Source: Streptomyces koelreuteriae
Lineage (GTDB): Bacteria; Actinomycetota; Actinomycetes; Streptomycetales; Streptomycetaceae
Assembly: GCF_018604545.1 (NCBI RefSeq)
Contig: NZ_CP075896.1
Coordinates: 1-64,000 of the forward strand
DNA length: 64,000 bases
Direction of reading: 5' to 3'
Part shown: positions 39,290-51,700 of the stretch, piece by piece
Position numbering within the stretch: position 1 is the first letter of the stretch
How the letters are laid out: every line of letters begins with the position of its first letter
The notes under the pieces: model-generated
The model's database searches: none
What the model was told of the DNA's origin: nothing
Seen by the model: the letters and a program-made list of their open reading frames with translations, nothing else
Program-made: the position numbers and the translations under genes

Positions 39290-40687
39290 ATGACTGGCAG
39301 ACAAGGCCCGGCGTTCAGCCGGCGTTCGCTCATCGGTGCCGGACTCGGCATCAGTGCCATGGGGCTTGCCGCGGCCGGCTCCGGGCAGGCCATGGCGGCC
39401 GGTTCGGCCACGGGCCGCGCGGGATCGGCCCCGGCTCGGGGACGGGCCTTCCTCGCCGCGGCCATGGACGCCTATCCCGACCACGGAAGCATCCGCCTGA
39501 CCCAGAGCTACACCGACCAGGCCGGCCTGTTCAGCACCGCGTTCACCTACGACAACGCCCTGGCGGTCCTGGCCCACCTCGCGGCCCGCACCGCGGGCGG
39601 TCTCAGCAGGGCCACGGCGTTGGGTGACGCCCTGCTCTACGCCCAGTCCCACGACCCGGCCTACGACGACGGCAGGCTGCGGCAGGCCTACAACGTCGGG
39701 CCGTACACCTTCTACGACGGATCGCGGCAGCCGGACGGCTTCGTACGGGCGGACGGCACCGCCAACGTCGGTACGCAGTTCGGCTTCACGGGCACGGCCG
39801 TGGGCGACATGGCCTGGGCGGGGATCGCGCTGAGCGCCCTGGCGCGCCGTACCAAGGCGCGCCGCTTCCTCGCCGGTGCCGTACGCATCGGCGAGTGGAT
39901 CGAGCGCACCGGCCGGACCGACGAGCCGCTCGGCGGCTACAAGTTCGGGGTGGACGGGGCGAACCAGAAGCTGCCGTTCACCTCCACCGAGCACAACACG
40001 GACCTGGTGTGTCTCTTCGGCCGGCTCGCCCGGCTCACCGGGGACCGGGTGTGGGCGGCACGGCGCGGGCGGGCCGAGGCGTTCGTGCGGAGGATGTGGG
40101 AGCCGTCCGGGGGCTTCTTCTACACCGGCACGAACGACGGGGTGACCGTCAACAAGTCCCCGATTCCCGAGGACACCCAGACCTGGACCCATCTCGCGCT
40201 CGGCTCCCGTGGCCGTGGCTACTCGCGTTCGCTGGACTGGGCCGCGGCCGAGCTGGCCGTCCTGGATCACGCCGGGCGCAGGAACAGCACGGTGCCCGCG
40301 GGGCAGTCGTACGAGGGGGTCACCTTCAGCTCGGCGAGCCTCGTGGCGAACGAGGACGCGCCGATCGCCGAGGGCCAGCCCAGGCCCGACCGCAACGGGG
40401 TGTGGTTCGAGGGGACGGCTCATCTCGCGCTCGCCCTGCGGGACCGGCGCGACCGTGGGGACGAGGCCCGCGCCCGGCGGCTGCTCTCCTCGATCGAGCA
40501 GGCCCAGGACCTGCTGGGCGGCGGTCAGACCGTCGGTGGCAAGGCCCTCCCCGAGCGGGCCGGAGTCGTATCCGCGAGCAGTCCGCTGGACACCGGGTTC
40601 GGCTTCGGCTACTACCCGTACCGGCACACGGGGGCGACCGCCTGGTACCTGATGGCCGCGGCGCGCTTCAATCCGCTTCAAGCCTGA
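39290..40687 (+). CDS. Tat-exported protein, six-hairpin glycosidase-like
   Basis: A 465-residue protein. The N-terminus has a twin-arginine signal (FSRRSLIGAGLGISAMGLAAAG). The mature part is helical with aromatic, sugar-enzyme-like motifs at intervals (YTDQAGLFSTAFTYDNALAVLA, VGPYTFYDGSRQPDG, FGVDGANQKLPFTSTEHNTD, EDTQTWTHLALG, GVWFEGTAHLALALRD, TGFGFGYYPYRHTGATAWYL, each cited in part). This spacing suits an (alpha/alpha)6 barrel. A LacI-type palindrome overlaps its translation start, suggesting carbohydrate induction. No specific enzyme family is assigned. Confidence 0.78.
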   Translation: MTGRQGPAFSRRSLIGAGLGISAMGLAAAGSGQAMAAGSATGRAGSAPARGRAFLAAAMDAYPDHGSIRLTQSYTDQAGLFSTAFTYDNALAVLAHLAARTAGGLSRATALGDALLYAQSHDPAYDDGRLRQAYNVGPYTFYDGSRQPDGFVRADGTANVGTQFGFTGTAVGDMAWAGIALSALARRTKARRFLAGAVRIGEWIERTGRTDEPLGGYKFGVDGANQKLPFTSTEHNTDLVCLFGRLARLTGDRVWAARRGRAEAFVRRMWEPSGGFFYTGTNDGVTVNKSPIPEDTQTWTHLALGSRGRGYSRSLDWAAAELAVLDHAGRRNSTVPAGQSYEGVTFSSASLVANEDAPIAEGQPRPDRNGVWFEGTAHLALALRDRRDRGDEARARRLLSSIEQAQDLLGGGQTVGGKALPERAGVVSASSPLDTGFGFGYYPYRHTGATAWYLMAAARFNPLQA

Positions 40688-40690
40688 CGG

Positions 40691-40729
40691 GCCGCCCGGT
40701 CCGCCGACGCGTGCGGCGGACCGGGCGGC
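40691..40729. terminator. Bidirectional hairpin terminator
   Basis: GCCGCCCGGTCCGCC (40691-40705), 9-nt loop, GGCGGACCGGGCGGC (40715-40729). A perfect 15-bp stem between two convergent genes. Confidence 0.92.
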
Positions 40730-40732
40730 TTC

Positions 40733-41506
40733 TCAACGGACGTGGTGAACGGTCTGGTCGGTCAGTTCGTAGCGGGCGCCCACGATCGCCAGCTTGCCGC
40801 TGGTGATCTTGGCGGCGAGGTCGGGCTCCGCTGCCAGCTTGGAGCGTACGAGCCTGACGTTGGCGTCTACGGTCGCGTCGACGCGGGCGTCGCCTTCCTT
40901 GCTGTGGTCTATGGCCGGGCTTATCCGGTCGGCCAGGTACTGGATGTGCGCGGGCAGACGGGTCCCGGACTGCTCGGCCTCGACGGCGGCACGCACCGCA
41001 CCGCACGACTGGTGCCCGAGCACGACGACCAGGGGTATGCCGAGTTCCAGAACGCCGTAGGCGACGCTGCCGAGCACGGCCTCGTCCAGGACCTCGCCGG
41101 CGGTGCGGACGGTCATCAGGTCGCCCAGTCCCTGGTCGAAGACCAGCTCCGGGGGGACACGGGAGTCGATGCAGCCGAGCACGACCGCGAAGGGGTGCTG
41201 GGCGGTGGCCAACGTCCGCCGGATCTCGGGGGTTTCGTGCGGGTGGCGTTCGCGGTAGGCGCGCCAGCGGCGGTTGCCCGCGGCCAGCTCCTTGAGGGCC
41301 TCGGCCGGGGTGCCGGGCCGTGCGCCTCGGGTGGGGGCGGCGGTGGCCGGCCGGGCGGCGGCGAGGCCCGCGCCGAGGGCCGCGGCCCCGGTCAGCGCGG
41401 TGCGCAGGAGAGTGCGGCGGACGGTGCCACCGGTGTTCGGCCGTGGACCGGCGAAGGGGTGCGGTTCACGGCCGGCGCCTCTGTGGGCAGCGGAATCTGT
41501 GTTCAC
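40733..41506 (-). CDS. Secreted beta-class carbonic anhydrase
   Basis: A 257-residue preprotein. The N-terminus has an Arg-rich leader (RRTLLRTALTGAAALGAGLAAARPATA) that looks like a Sec or Tat signal. The enzyme domain has the zinc ligands CxDxR (VVLGCIDSRVPPE) and HxxC (VLGHQSCGAVRAA), plus the active-site segment LMTVRTAGEVLDEAVLGSVA. It converts CO2 and bicarbonate, here outside the cell. It converges on the Tat-exported protein. A start downstream at the GTG before RRTLL would give a more typical leader. Confidence 0.9.
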   Translation of the reverse strand: MNTDSAAHRGAGREPHPFAGPRPNTGGTVRRTLLRTALTGAAALGAGLAAARPATAAPTRGARPGTPAEALKELAAGNRRWRAYRERHPHETPEIRRTLATAQHPFAVVLGCIDSRVPPELVFDQGLGDLMTVRTAGEVLDEAVLGSVAYGVLELGIPLVVVLGHQSCGAVRAAVEAEQSGTRLPAHIQYLADRISPAIDHSKEGDARVDATVDANVRLVRSKLAAEPDLAAKITSGKLAIVGARYELTDQTVHHVR

Positions 41507-41624
41507 GACCAGAACGTATGCCCGGATGTGCGCCCGGCCGCGTTCCTTGCCGTTTCATGGTGAGAGTTGGGTAAGTGATGTTCTTACCTTGAACGGTTTT
41601 TGACGGTCCCTCAGGGAGAACGAG

Positions 41625-41654
41625 GGACGCCCCCGGGTGGACCCGGGGGCGTCC
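41625..41654 (-). terminator. katG terminator
   Basis: GGACGCCCCCGGGT (41625-41638), 2-nt loop GG, ACCCGGGGGCGTCC (41641-41654). A perfect 14-bp stem 18 bp past the katG stop. Confidence 0.88.
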
Positions 41655-41671
41655 TGTTCAGGCGGGGTTGA

Positions 41672-43915
<2,244 letters not shown>

Positions 43916-43942
43916 TCACGGTGCTCGGGTGGATCACATTGC

Positions 43943-44380
43943 TCAGGAACTGCGTGCGGTGGAACAGGCGGGGCACAGGCCCCAGTAGATGACCTCGGCC
44001 TCGTCGACGGCGAAGCCGCGGTCGTCTGAGGCGGTCAGGCAGGGGGCGTGGCCGACCGCGCAGTCGACGTCGGCGACGGCCCCGCACGAGCGGCAGACGA
44101 GGTGGTGGTGGTTGTCACCGACCCGTCCCTCGTAGAGGGCCGGGCTGTTCGGCGGGTCGAGGCGGCGTATGAGGCCTGCCGCGGTGAGTGCGTGGAGCCC
44201 CTCGTACACGGCTTGGACGGAGATGTGGCCGACGCGGCCGCGGACCTCGGAGGCGATCACCTCGGCCCCGAGGTGGTCACCGTCCCGCACGGTCTCCAGC
44301 AGCGCGACGCGGGCGGCCGTCACCCGCAGGCCGGCACCGCGGAGCTCTTCGGCGGTGGTCGGGTTCCGGGATGCGGTCAT
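43943..44380 (-). CDS. furA: Fur-family redox-sensing repressor FurA
   Basis: A 145-residue protein. It has a winged-helix N-terminus (RGAGLRVTAARVALLETVRDG, then GHISVQAVYEGLHALTAAGLI), the regulatory metal site HHHLVCRSCGAVADVDC (CxxC), and a C-terminal CPAC. The Cys pairs fit the redox-sensitive zinc site of FurA/CatR proteins. It is immediately upstream of katG. ATG 44380 is chosen over TTG 44389 because it places a putative promoter just upstream, so the mRNA would have almost no leader. Confidence 0.93.
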   Translation of the reverse strand: MTASRNPTTAEELRGAGLRVTAARVALLETVRDGDHLGAEVIASEVRGRVGHISVQAVYEGLHALTAAGLIRRLDPPNSPALYEGRVGDNHHHLVCRSCGAVADVDCAVGHAPCLTASDDRGFAVDEAEVIYWGLCPACSTARSS

Positions 44381-44388
44381 GCCGGACA

Positions 44389-44434
44389 ACCTAACGCCAC
44401 AAACACGACTGGTTCAAGAAAACGAACGGTTCAA
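44389..44434 (-). promoter_or_regulatory. Putative furA-katG promoter with repeat
   Basis: On the minus strand TTGAAC (44417-44412), a 17-nt spacer and TTAGGT (44394-44389) fit a sigma-70-type promoter. A second TTGAACC lies 17 bp further upstream (44434-44428). The direct repeat overlaps the -35 region and may be the FurA operator. Its short distance to the start codon suggests a leaderless transcript. Confidence 0.4.
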
Positions 44435-44531
44435 TTTAGGTGTCGTGTTCGTGAGGCCTTGCGCGGCGGCCCCCGTACGGCTTTGTGAGCTCCGTCACAG
44501 CGATTGTGCCCTGGTCCGGCGTCGGCCGCTG

Positions 44532-45466
44532 TCAGGCGTGTCCGTGGCGTGTCAGCACCGCTCGGGCCGTTGCCGCCATGGCCTCGTCGACCATCTGGCC
44601 CTCGAAGGTGAGCGCGCCCGTGCCGGCGCTCTGGGCCGACTCCACGGCGGCGACCAGGCGGGCAGAGCGGTCGAGCTCTTCGGGAGTGGGGGCGAAGACC
44701 TCGTTGATCACGAGGACGTGGGTCGGGTGGATGGCCATCATTCCGTCGTAACCGAGCGCGCGGTTCTGCTCCGCGAAGGCGCGCAGGCCCGTGAGGTCGG
44801 CGATGTGCGTCCACAGTCCGGTCACGGGTACGGCGCTCCGGCGGCGCGGACGTCGAGGAGGACGCGGGAGCGCAGCGCCTGTGTCTCGATGCCCTCGGGG
44901 CTCCAGCGGTAGCCGACGGCGCGCTCCACGTCGCCGCCTGGTGCGGTCAGCGCACCGGCGTGTGCGACCCGGGGGGCCACGGCGGCGATGTCGTAGGCGT
45001 CGTGAAGCGCGCGGGCCGACTCCAGCAGGGGGACGAGGGTCGCGCACCAGGTGATCAGGCGGTCGGCGAGGCGTACGTCGGCGGCGGTGTGCACTTTCGG
45101 CAGGACGATCCCAGCCGTTCCGGGGCGTACGACGGCACGCAGTTCCTCGGCGGCGGTCCAGTCGTCGAGCGGGTTGATCCGGACGAACAGGGGCATGGCA
45201 CCGGCCGGTTCCGCGGCGGCCTCCGCCAGGGCTTCTGCGACCCGGGCACGGGCGAGCGGTTTGTCGGGCGTGGGGACCGCGTCCTCCAGGTCGAGGATGA
45301 CGGCGTCGGCACCGGTGGCGCGGGCTTTGGGGAGCCAGTCGGTGCGGTGGCCTGGGATGAAGAGGAGGGAGCGCAGGGGGGCAGCGGCACGCAGGGGTGC
45401 CGTGGCGCTCAGGGATGCCGTGGTGCAGGCCTCGCCGCTCAGGGGTGTTCCGGGCTCAGACGGCAT
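44532..45466 (-). pseudogene. CitE-like HpcH/HpaI aldolase/citrate-lyase beta, one-base frameshift
   Basis: The first part (45466 to about 44825) has RSLLFIPGHRTDWLPKA, the metal site AVILDLEDAV, FVRINPLDDW, GIVLPKVH and LLESARALHDAYDIA. The frame then stops after AAGAPYP. One added base in the CCC run near 44825 restores VTGLWTHIADLTGLRAFAEQ, NRALGYDGMMAIHPTHVLVIN and the end at 44532. Enzymes of this type split or form acyl-CoA esters. The gene overlaps the stop of a truncated CoA-transferase gene by 11 bp, the normal pairing in an organic-acid degradation operon. The lesion may be a sequencing error. Confidence 0.88.
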
Positions 45467-46079
45467 CGTTCTTCTCCAGGTCCGCGAGTTCCTCGTCGCT
45501 CAGTCCGAGCCAGTCCCGGTACACGAGGTCGTTGTCCTGGCCGAGTGCGGGGCCGGTGCGCCAGACGCGGCCGGGGCGTTTCCGGAAGTGCGGGATGACC
45601 GCCTGCATGCGCACCTCGCCCAGGTCGGGGTCGTCGACGGTGACGATGTCGTCGCGCTCGGCGTAGACGGGGTCGGCGGCGATGTCGGCCGCGTCGAACA
45701 CCCGGGAGGCCACGACCTCGGCGCGGGCGAACGCCTCCAGGCACTCGGCCTCCGTGCGCTCCGCCACCCAGGTCCGGAGCCCGTCGTCCAGCTCCCCGCG
45801 GCGGGCGTGCTGTTGCTCCGACGTGGCGAACTCCTCCTCCGGCAGGCCCAGCAGCCGGGCCACGTTGCGTACCGAGCGCAGGGTCGCGGACGTGACCGTG
45901 ATCCACTGCTCGTCGCGGGAGCGGTAGGTGTTGATCACGGCGGCGGGGGCGACGGCCAGCTGGTTGCCGGAGCGCTGCGGCACCGTGCCGAGCTGGTCGT
46001 GGACGATGACCTGCCACTCGACGAGGCGGAAGAGGAGTTCGAAGAGGGCGAGGTCGATCCACTCGCCGTCGATGGTCAC
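45456..46079 (-). pseudogene. Family III CoA-transferase (CaiB/BaiF), C-terminal half only
   Basis: About 207 residues remain. Homology-like sequence starts at GEWIDLALFELLFRLVEWQV and continues through HDQLGTVPQRSGNQLAVAPAA, WITVTSATLRSVRNVARLLG, EVVASRVFDAADIAADPVY and VYRDWLGLSDEELADL. Family members have about 400 residues, with the catalytic Asp in the missing N-terminal half. Upstream of 46079 the frame turns into Arg/Pro-rich non-coding sequence that belongs to another gene on the opposite strand. This marks a deletion joint and the remnant should be inactive. Confidence 0.85.
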
Positions 46080-46247
46080 GCCTCGCCGAGACGGCGCACG
46101 GCTTCGGCACCGACCCGGCCGAGGTCGCCCGGGCCGCCATTCTCGGCCGGCGTCCAGCTCGGCGAGCACCAGCGCTTCATCTTCCGCTGGGCCTTCGCCA
46201 CCACGCTCGTGATGACCGCCGGCGCCCTCCTCACCGTCTCCCTCTGA
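46080..46247 (+). pseudogene. 3' remnant of an unrecognised gene at a deletion joint
   Basis: Coding-like sequence reads RLAETAHGFGTDPAEVARAA, then IL, and after a one-base shift near 46145 GVQLGEHQRFIFRWAFATTL and VMTAGALLTVSL, with a stop at 46245-46247. The last 20 residues form a membrane-like helix. It begins where the CoA-transferase remnant ends, in the opposite orientation. Both 5' ends are missing, as expected if a deletion removed the space and starts between two divergent genes. Confidence 0.5.
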
Positions 46248-46254
46248 CGGAGGC

Positions 46255-47124
46255 TCAGGCGTTCGTGGAGGTCAGGCGTTCGAGCTTGGCGGCGGCCGTC
46301 GCGGCCTTGCGATCGGCTTCGCGGACGCGGCGGTCGGCCGTGCGCGCCCGTTCCCTGGCCGACCGCTGGGCGAAGCGGGCCTGCTCGTGCTCGCCCCTGG
46401 CGCGTTCCAGTTCCTCGGTGAGTTCGCCGACTCGCCGCTGCAGGCGGTCCACCTGCGCTGTCGCCTCGTCCGCGGCCCGGCCGGCGGCCGCCGCCTCGTC
46501 CCGCATCGCCCGCAGTTCCCGCTCGGCGGTCTCGGCGTCCCGCCGGGCCTCGGCCAGCCGCCGCTCCCCGTCCGCCTTGCGGTCCGGGCGGGAAGGGGCG
46601 ACTGGGCGACGCCGGGCCCCGGCGTCCTGCGTGACAGCCCGCTCCCCCACGGCCGGAAAACCGACGGTGGCACTGAGCCGCTTGACCAGCCGGCCGCTCG
46701 CCCAGGCCTGGGCGGCCTCGGGATCGGCCAGAACGGCGTGCAGGGTGTTCTCGACCTCGCGCAGCACGCCCTCGCCGACCGGGTGACCGGCCTCCACGGC
46801 GAGCTGCCGGGCCTGGGCGGACAGGGCGCGGACGATCGCGTGCTGCTGCCGGCTCAGCTCGCGCAGCTGGGGGCCGTCCAGGTCGTGGTGGGCCTGCCGC
46901 AGCCCCTCCCCAAGCCGGAGCAGGGGCTCGACCTCGCCGGGGAGGCCACGGACCAGGAGATTGCCGACCCAGGCCGCGAGGCTGGGCTTGCGCAAGGCGC
47001 CGATCCGCTCGGCGAGGTCCCGGTCACCGGCGGTACGGGCGGCGGCGACGGCGGAGGCACGGGCCGCGGTGAACTCCTCCGGCCGCAGGGCGTACAGCTC
47101 GTCGGCCACGGCGTCGTACTCCAT
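46255..47124 (-). CDS. Coiled-coil hypothetical protein, conserved Streptomyces type
   Basis: A 289-residue soluble protein. The first 170 residues are helical (EYDAVADELYALRPEEFTAA, LRKPSLAAWVGNLLVRG, LSRQQHAIVRALSAQARQLA). From about residue 185 a long Ala/Arg/Glu coiled coil continues to the end (RDAETAERELRAMRDEAAAA, RLQRRVGELTEELERARGEH). ATG 47124 follows AAAGGGACGCTC. It lies divergently beside a GAPDH gene. The pattern 'EFTAAR...KPSLAAWVVN' is common in actinobacterial proteins of unknown function. No catalytic motif seen. Confidence 0.78.
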   Translation of the reverse strand: MEYDAVADELYALRPEEFTAARASAVAAARTAGDRDLAERIGALRKPSLAAWVGNLLVRGLPGEVEPLLRLGEGLRQAHHDLDGPQLRELSRQQHAIVRALSAQARQLAVEAGHPVGEGVLREVENTLHAVLADPEAAQAWASGRLVKRLSATVGFPAVGERAVTQDAGARRRPVAPSRPDRKADGERRLAEARRDAETAERELRAMRDEAAAAGRAADEATAQVDRLQRRVGELTEELERARGEHEQARFAQRSARERARTADRRVREADRKAATAAAKLERLTSTNA

Positions 47125-47270
47125 GAGCGTCCCTTTCGCCCGGCAGCTCCGTTTCGATCGTCTCAGGGCGCGCTGTCCGGGGCTCGCGGAAGGCTCCGGA
47201 GGTACCCCGTTCATGATCGGGAAATCGACGGTTTAACATATGAGCGCCGCCTAGCTCGAAAGATGGATCT

Positions 47271-48716
47271 GTGACTGTCAACGACGACTCGTTCACCAAC
47301 TGGAAGAACCGCGAGGAGATCGCGGAGTCGATGATCCCGATCATCGGGAAGCTGCACCGGGAGCAGGACGTGACCGTCCTGCTGCACAGCCGCTCCCTGG
47401 TGAACAAGTCGGTGGTCAGCATCCTCAAGACCCACCGGTTCGCCCGCCAGATCGCGGGTGCGGAGCTCTCCGTCACGGAGACGCTGCCCTTCCTCAAGAC
47501 CCTGGCCGAGCTCGACCTCGGGCCGTCGCAGATCGACATCGGCATGCTGGCCGCGACGTACCGCGAGGACGACCGCGGTCTGTCGATCGCGGAGTTCACC
47601 GCCGAGGCCGTCGCGGGTGCCACCGGGGCCAACAAGATCGAGCGCCGCGAGGGGCGTGACGTCGTCCTCTACGGGTTCGGCCGCATCGGCCGGCTCGTGG
47701 CCCGGCTGCTCATCGAGAAGTCCGGCTCGGGCAACGGTCTGCGCCTGCGGGCCATCGTGGTACGCGGTGGAGGCGACCAGGACATCGTGAAGCGCGCCTC
47801 GCTGCTGCGCCGCGACTCGATCCACGGTCAGTTCCAGGGCACGATCACCGTCGACGAGGCGAACAGCACGATCATCGCCAACGGCAACGAGATCAAGGTC
47901 ATCTACGCGAACGACCCGTCCGAGGTCGACTACACGGCGTACGGCATCAAGGACGCCATCCTCATCGACAACACCGGCAAGTGGCGCGACCGCGAGGGCC
48001 TGTCGCAGCACCTGCGCCCGGGCATCGACAAGGTCGTGCTGACCGCGCCCGGCAAGGGCGACGTCCCGAACATCGTGCACGGCGTCAACCACGACACGAT
48101 CAAGCCGGACGAGCAGATCCTGTCCTGCGCGTCGTGCACCACGAACGCGCTGGTGCCGCCGCTGAAGGCGATGGACGACGAGTTCGGGGTCCAGCGGGGC
48201 CACGTGGAGACCGTCCACTCGTTCACCAACGACCAGAACCTGCTGGACAACTACCACAAGTCCGAGCGCCGGGGCCGCTCCGCGCCGCTCAACATGGTCA
48301 TCACCGAGACCGGTGCCGCCTCCGCCGTCTCCAAGGCGCTGCCCGAGCTGAAGGCGAAGATCACCGGCAGCTCCATCCGGGTGCCGGTGCCGGATGTCTC
48401 CATCGCGATCCTCAATCTGCAGCTCGCGCGGGAGACCACCCGCCAGGAAGTGCTCGACTACCTCCGTGAGGTCTCCCTGACCTCGCCGCTGAAGCGCCAG
48501 ATCGACTTCATCAGCGCCCCGGACGCGGTCTCCAGCGACTTCATCGGCTCGCGCCACGCCTCGATCGTCGACGCCGGCGCCACCAAGGTCGAGGGCGACA
48601 ACGCGATCCTCTACCTCTGGTACGACAACGAGTTCGGCTACTCGTGCCAGGTCATCCGCGTCGTGCAGCACGTGTCCGGCGTGGAGTACCCGACGTACCC
48701 GGCTCCGGCGGTCTGA
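47271..48716 (+). CDS. gap: Glyceraldehyde-3-phosphate dehydrogenase, long form
   Basis: A 481-residue GAPDH started by GTG 47271. About 130 extra N-terminal residues (from TVNDDSFTNWKNREEIAESM) precede the Rossmann motif DVVLYGFGRIGRLVARLL. The catalytic cysteine is in SCASCTTNALVPP (residue about 287) and the partner His lies in the segment VETVHSFTNDQ. The C-terminus has LWYDNEFGYSCQVIRV. It interconverts glyceraldehyde-3-phosphate and 1,3-bisphosphoglycerate. The long form, about 150 residues longer than the main glycolytic enzyme, is a second isozyme often found in Streptomyces arms. A terminator follows at 48739. Confidence 0.95.
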   Translation: MTVNDDSFTNWKNREEIAESMIPIIGKLHREQDVTVLLHSRSLVNKSVVSILKTHRFARQIAGAELSVTETLPFLKTLAELDLGPSQIDIGMLAATYREDDRGLSIAEFTAEAVAGATGANKIERREGRDVVLYGFGRIGRLVARLLIEKSGSGNGLRLRAIVVRGGGDQDIVKRASLLRRDSIHGQFQGTITVDEANSTIIANGNEIKVIYANDPSEVDYTAYGIKDAILIDNTGKWRDREGLSQHLRPGIDKVVLTAPGKGDVPNIVHGVNHDTIKPDEQILSCASCTTNALVPPLKAMDDEFGVQRGHVETVHSFTNDQNLLDNYHKSERRGRSAPLNMVITETGAASAVSKALPELKAKITGSSIRVPVPDVSIAILNLQLARETTRQEVLDYLREVSLTSPLKRQIDFISAPDAVSSDFIGSRHASIVDAGATKVEGDNAILYLWYDNEFGYSCQVIRVVQHVSGVEYPTYPAPAV

Positions 48717-48738
48717 TCCCCGGTCTGCAGGGTTCTTC

Positions 48739-48773
48739 GACGCGGGGCGTGCCAGGACGGCGCGCCCCGCGTC
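48739..48773. terminator. Bidirectional hairpin terminator
   Basis: GACGCGGGGCG (48739-48749), 13-nt loop, CGCCCCGCGTC (48763-48773). A perfect 11-bp stem between convergent gap and the GH30-type gene. Confidence 0.85.
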
Positions 48774-48781
48774 GTCGTGCG

Positions 48782-51700
48782 TCAGGAGCGGGTCAGCTCG
48801 ATCCGGTACTGCCGGGTCCGCGAGCCGTCCTCGCTGCTCACGGTCACGACGGCTGCTCGTGATGTCTCCTTGCGGACGGTCACGGCCGCGTACGGGTCGC
48901 GGGACGTCGCGGTGATCCTCACCCGGTCCGGGCGGTCGGAGCTCACGCGGTAGCTCGCCCGGTCCGGGTCGAAGCCGTCGACCGGCACGCCGTCGACCTC
49001 GATCGAGGCAGCGGCGGCGTCGGCGGAGGTCCCCGGCGCCTTGGCGCGCAGCTCGATCTCCCCGAGGGTGATGTAGCCGCCCGGGCGTGCCGTCATGGCC
49101 ACGCGCACCCCGGTCACCGGGCCGGTGGCGCGCACCGGGACGTCGGCCACCGGCGTGCCCTCGGTGCCCACGGCGACCTCGTCGCTCGCGTCGGCCCAGG
49201 TGCCGTCGGCCCCGCGTACCTGCACCTTGAGGGACTGCGCGAAGCTGAGGTTGGCGCCGTCGCGGTGGAAGTGGGTGACGACCCGGGTCAGATCACGCGC
49301 CTCGGGCAGGGTGAAGGTGATGGTGTCGGAGGGGTTCTTCGTGCCTGATCTCCAGTTCGACCAGGCCTTCTCGGAGGTGTTCCCGTTGCGCAGGCCCTCG
49401 GCGGAGTAGCCGCTCTCGGTGTAGGTCGCGCCGACCGTCACGCCTTCGTCGAGCGCGGTGTTCGTCTCCCGGGGTGGGGTGACCTGGACACGTACGGTCG
49501 CGGCTGCCGTCGTTCCGCCGGGGACCCGGGCGGTGCCGTGCAGGGTGACCACCCCGGCGTCGTCGAAGGCGCCGTCGGGGGCGTGGTCCCAGGTGACGGG
49601 GAGGTCGGCGGTTCCGCCGTGGCGTCCGACGCCGGTGACCGTGGTGGGCAGGTCGGGGCGTCCGCCGGTGTGGGTCTTGGCGCGGGCCGGGAGCGTCGAG
49701 GCGATGGTGTCCACGGTGACGACCGCTTCGGCCCGGACGGACCGGCCGAGCGCGTCGGTGGCCCGGCCCTTGACTCGGACGGTTCCTGGCTTGCCCCACC
49801 GCGACTCGGAGGGCAGCGTCCACCGCACGGGCAGCGCTCCCCGGGCACCGTCCCGGTAGACGGGTGTCACGGTCTCGGGCAGCTCGGGTGTGCGGCCCGG
49901 GACGGTGAACGCCTTGGCCTGCTCTGTCCGGAGCACGGTCTCGTCGGTGACGGCCCAGCGCTGGTTGGCGTTGGAGGTGGGCAGGTAGGCCGAGACACGG
50001 GCGCCGTCCGCGGTCGACTGGCCGACGACGTCGAGCAGCCGGCCCGTGGCGGCGTTGACGAAGGTCCAGGTGCCGTCCCCGGTGGTCGACATGATCCACT
50101 GCGCGGCCGGGGTGTCGCTCTCCTCCAGTACCGCCTCGTTGTCGCGCACGGCGAGTCGCGTGCCGGTGGCGGCGTTGACGAGGGCGTAGCGCTCCCGGTT
50201 GCTGTCGCCCCTGGTCAGCCGCTTCACGGACCAGAGTTGGGATGGGGCGGCCGGGTCGGCCGTACGGACGACGACTCCGCTTTCGTCGGCGGACGGGGCC
50301 AGGGACTTGCCGCTCTGGGCTCCCTGGAGGCGGTAGGTGTGGCCGGGCTGGACGAGTGCGGCGTCCTTGTCGGTGCCCGAGACACCGTCGACGAGGAAGC
50401 TCGTGACCGACTTCGCGGGGACGGTCAGCGTGGCGGAGTCGTCCTTCACCTTCACCGGGGTGCCGCGAACCAGGGCGCCGTCGGCGCTGGTCACCACGGG
50501 GGTCACCTTGGCGCCGAGTGCGACACGCCCGAAGCGTGAGAGGTCCAGAGTCACGGAGCGGGGGGCGGTTCCGCTGTTCACGTGCACCACGGTCGCTCCG
50601 CGCCCCGACTTGCGTACGGCGGCGACGCTGGAGGGGTCGTCGGCCTTCACGAAGTGGTCGCCGGGGCGGATGTGGTGGGTGAAGTTGCGCAGGGTGTGGA
50701 ACTTGGTGTTGGCCCGGATCGGGCAGCTCTCCAGCGTGTCCTTGGCTGTGCAGTTGAACGGGATGTGGATGCTGCCCCAGTTCTTGCCGGCCTGTGCCTG
50801 GGGGATGGAGTCCTCCACGGGCTGCCACAACACCCAGGCGGACGGCTCCAGTTCACGGATGTCCTCGACGACCCGGGTGGCGATGCCGAGCCCCGGTTCC
50901 ATGCCGGTGAAGTCGGTGCCGGTCCCCCAGGTGCCTTCGACCTCGCTCATCCAGAAGGGCCGGTCGGCGGCCTTGGCGCTGTCGCGGGCGCTGGTGCGCA
51001 TGCCGGTGCCGTAGGTGTGCACGTTGAGCTGGTCGACGGCGGCCCGGGCGGAACTGTCGTAGGCGTTCCAGTTGCGGACGAAGATGCTCGGGTTGGTCTC
51101 GTCCATGGCGGAGACCGTGGCGCGGGTCTTGGCCTTGTCGAGGGCGCGGCGTACGGCCAGTACGACCTTCTGCTGGAGTTCCGGGCCGGCGTGGGCGCCC
51201 TCCTGGCGGCCGCCGGTGGGCTGTCCGTCGGGGCCGATCTGGGTGCCCCAGTAGTTGGTGTTGGGTTCGTTGAGCGGGGCGAGGGTGTCGAACTCGATGC
51301 GGTGCTTCTTCTCCAGTTGCTCCGTCACCTTGACCAGGTAGGCGGCGAAGTCGTCGACGCGGTCCGGCCGTATCTGGTCGGTGTTGGCGTCGAAGCCTCC
51401 CGAGACATAGCCGCTGACGGTCTGGAACCAGGGCGGCGAATTGCTGAAGGCCTCCCACTTGGTCACCTTGTTCTTGACCCGGTCCACCCACCAGCGCTGC
51501 CCCGGGTCGGCGGACCAGTCCCAGTGCTCGGGGTCGTCAGGGTTCCACCAGTCGGTGTCCTCCCGGGTGGTGCCCGCCGGGGCCTTCCAGAAGCCGTCCA
51601 TCGTCGCGCCGACCTTCATGTAGTCCTTGCGGACGTCGGGCGCGTTGCCGCCGCCGATGTTGTAGCGCGCGATGTTGAGGCGGAGGCCGTCCTCGCCGAA

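Noticed and set aside
37739..40681. A 980-residue minus-strand frame
   Set aside because: It runs antisense through two well-supported genes and has typical antisense composition (Gly, Arg, Val, His).
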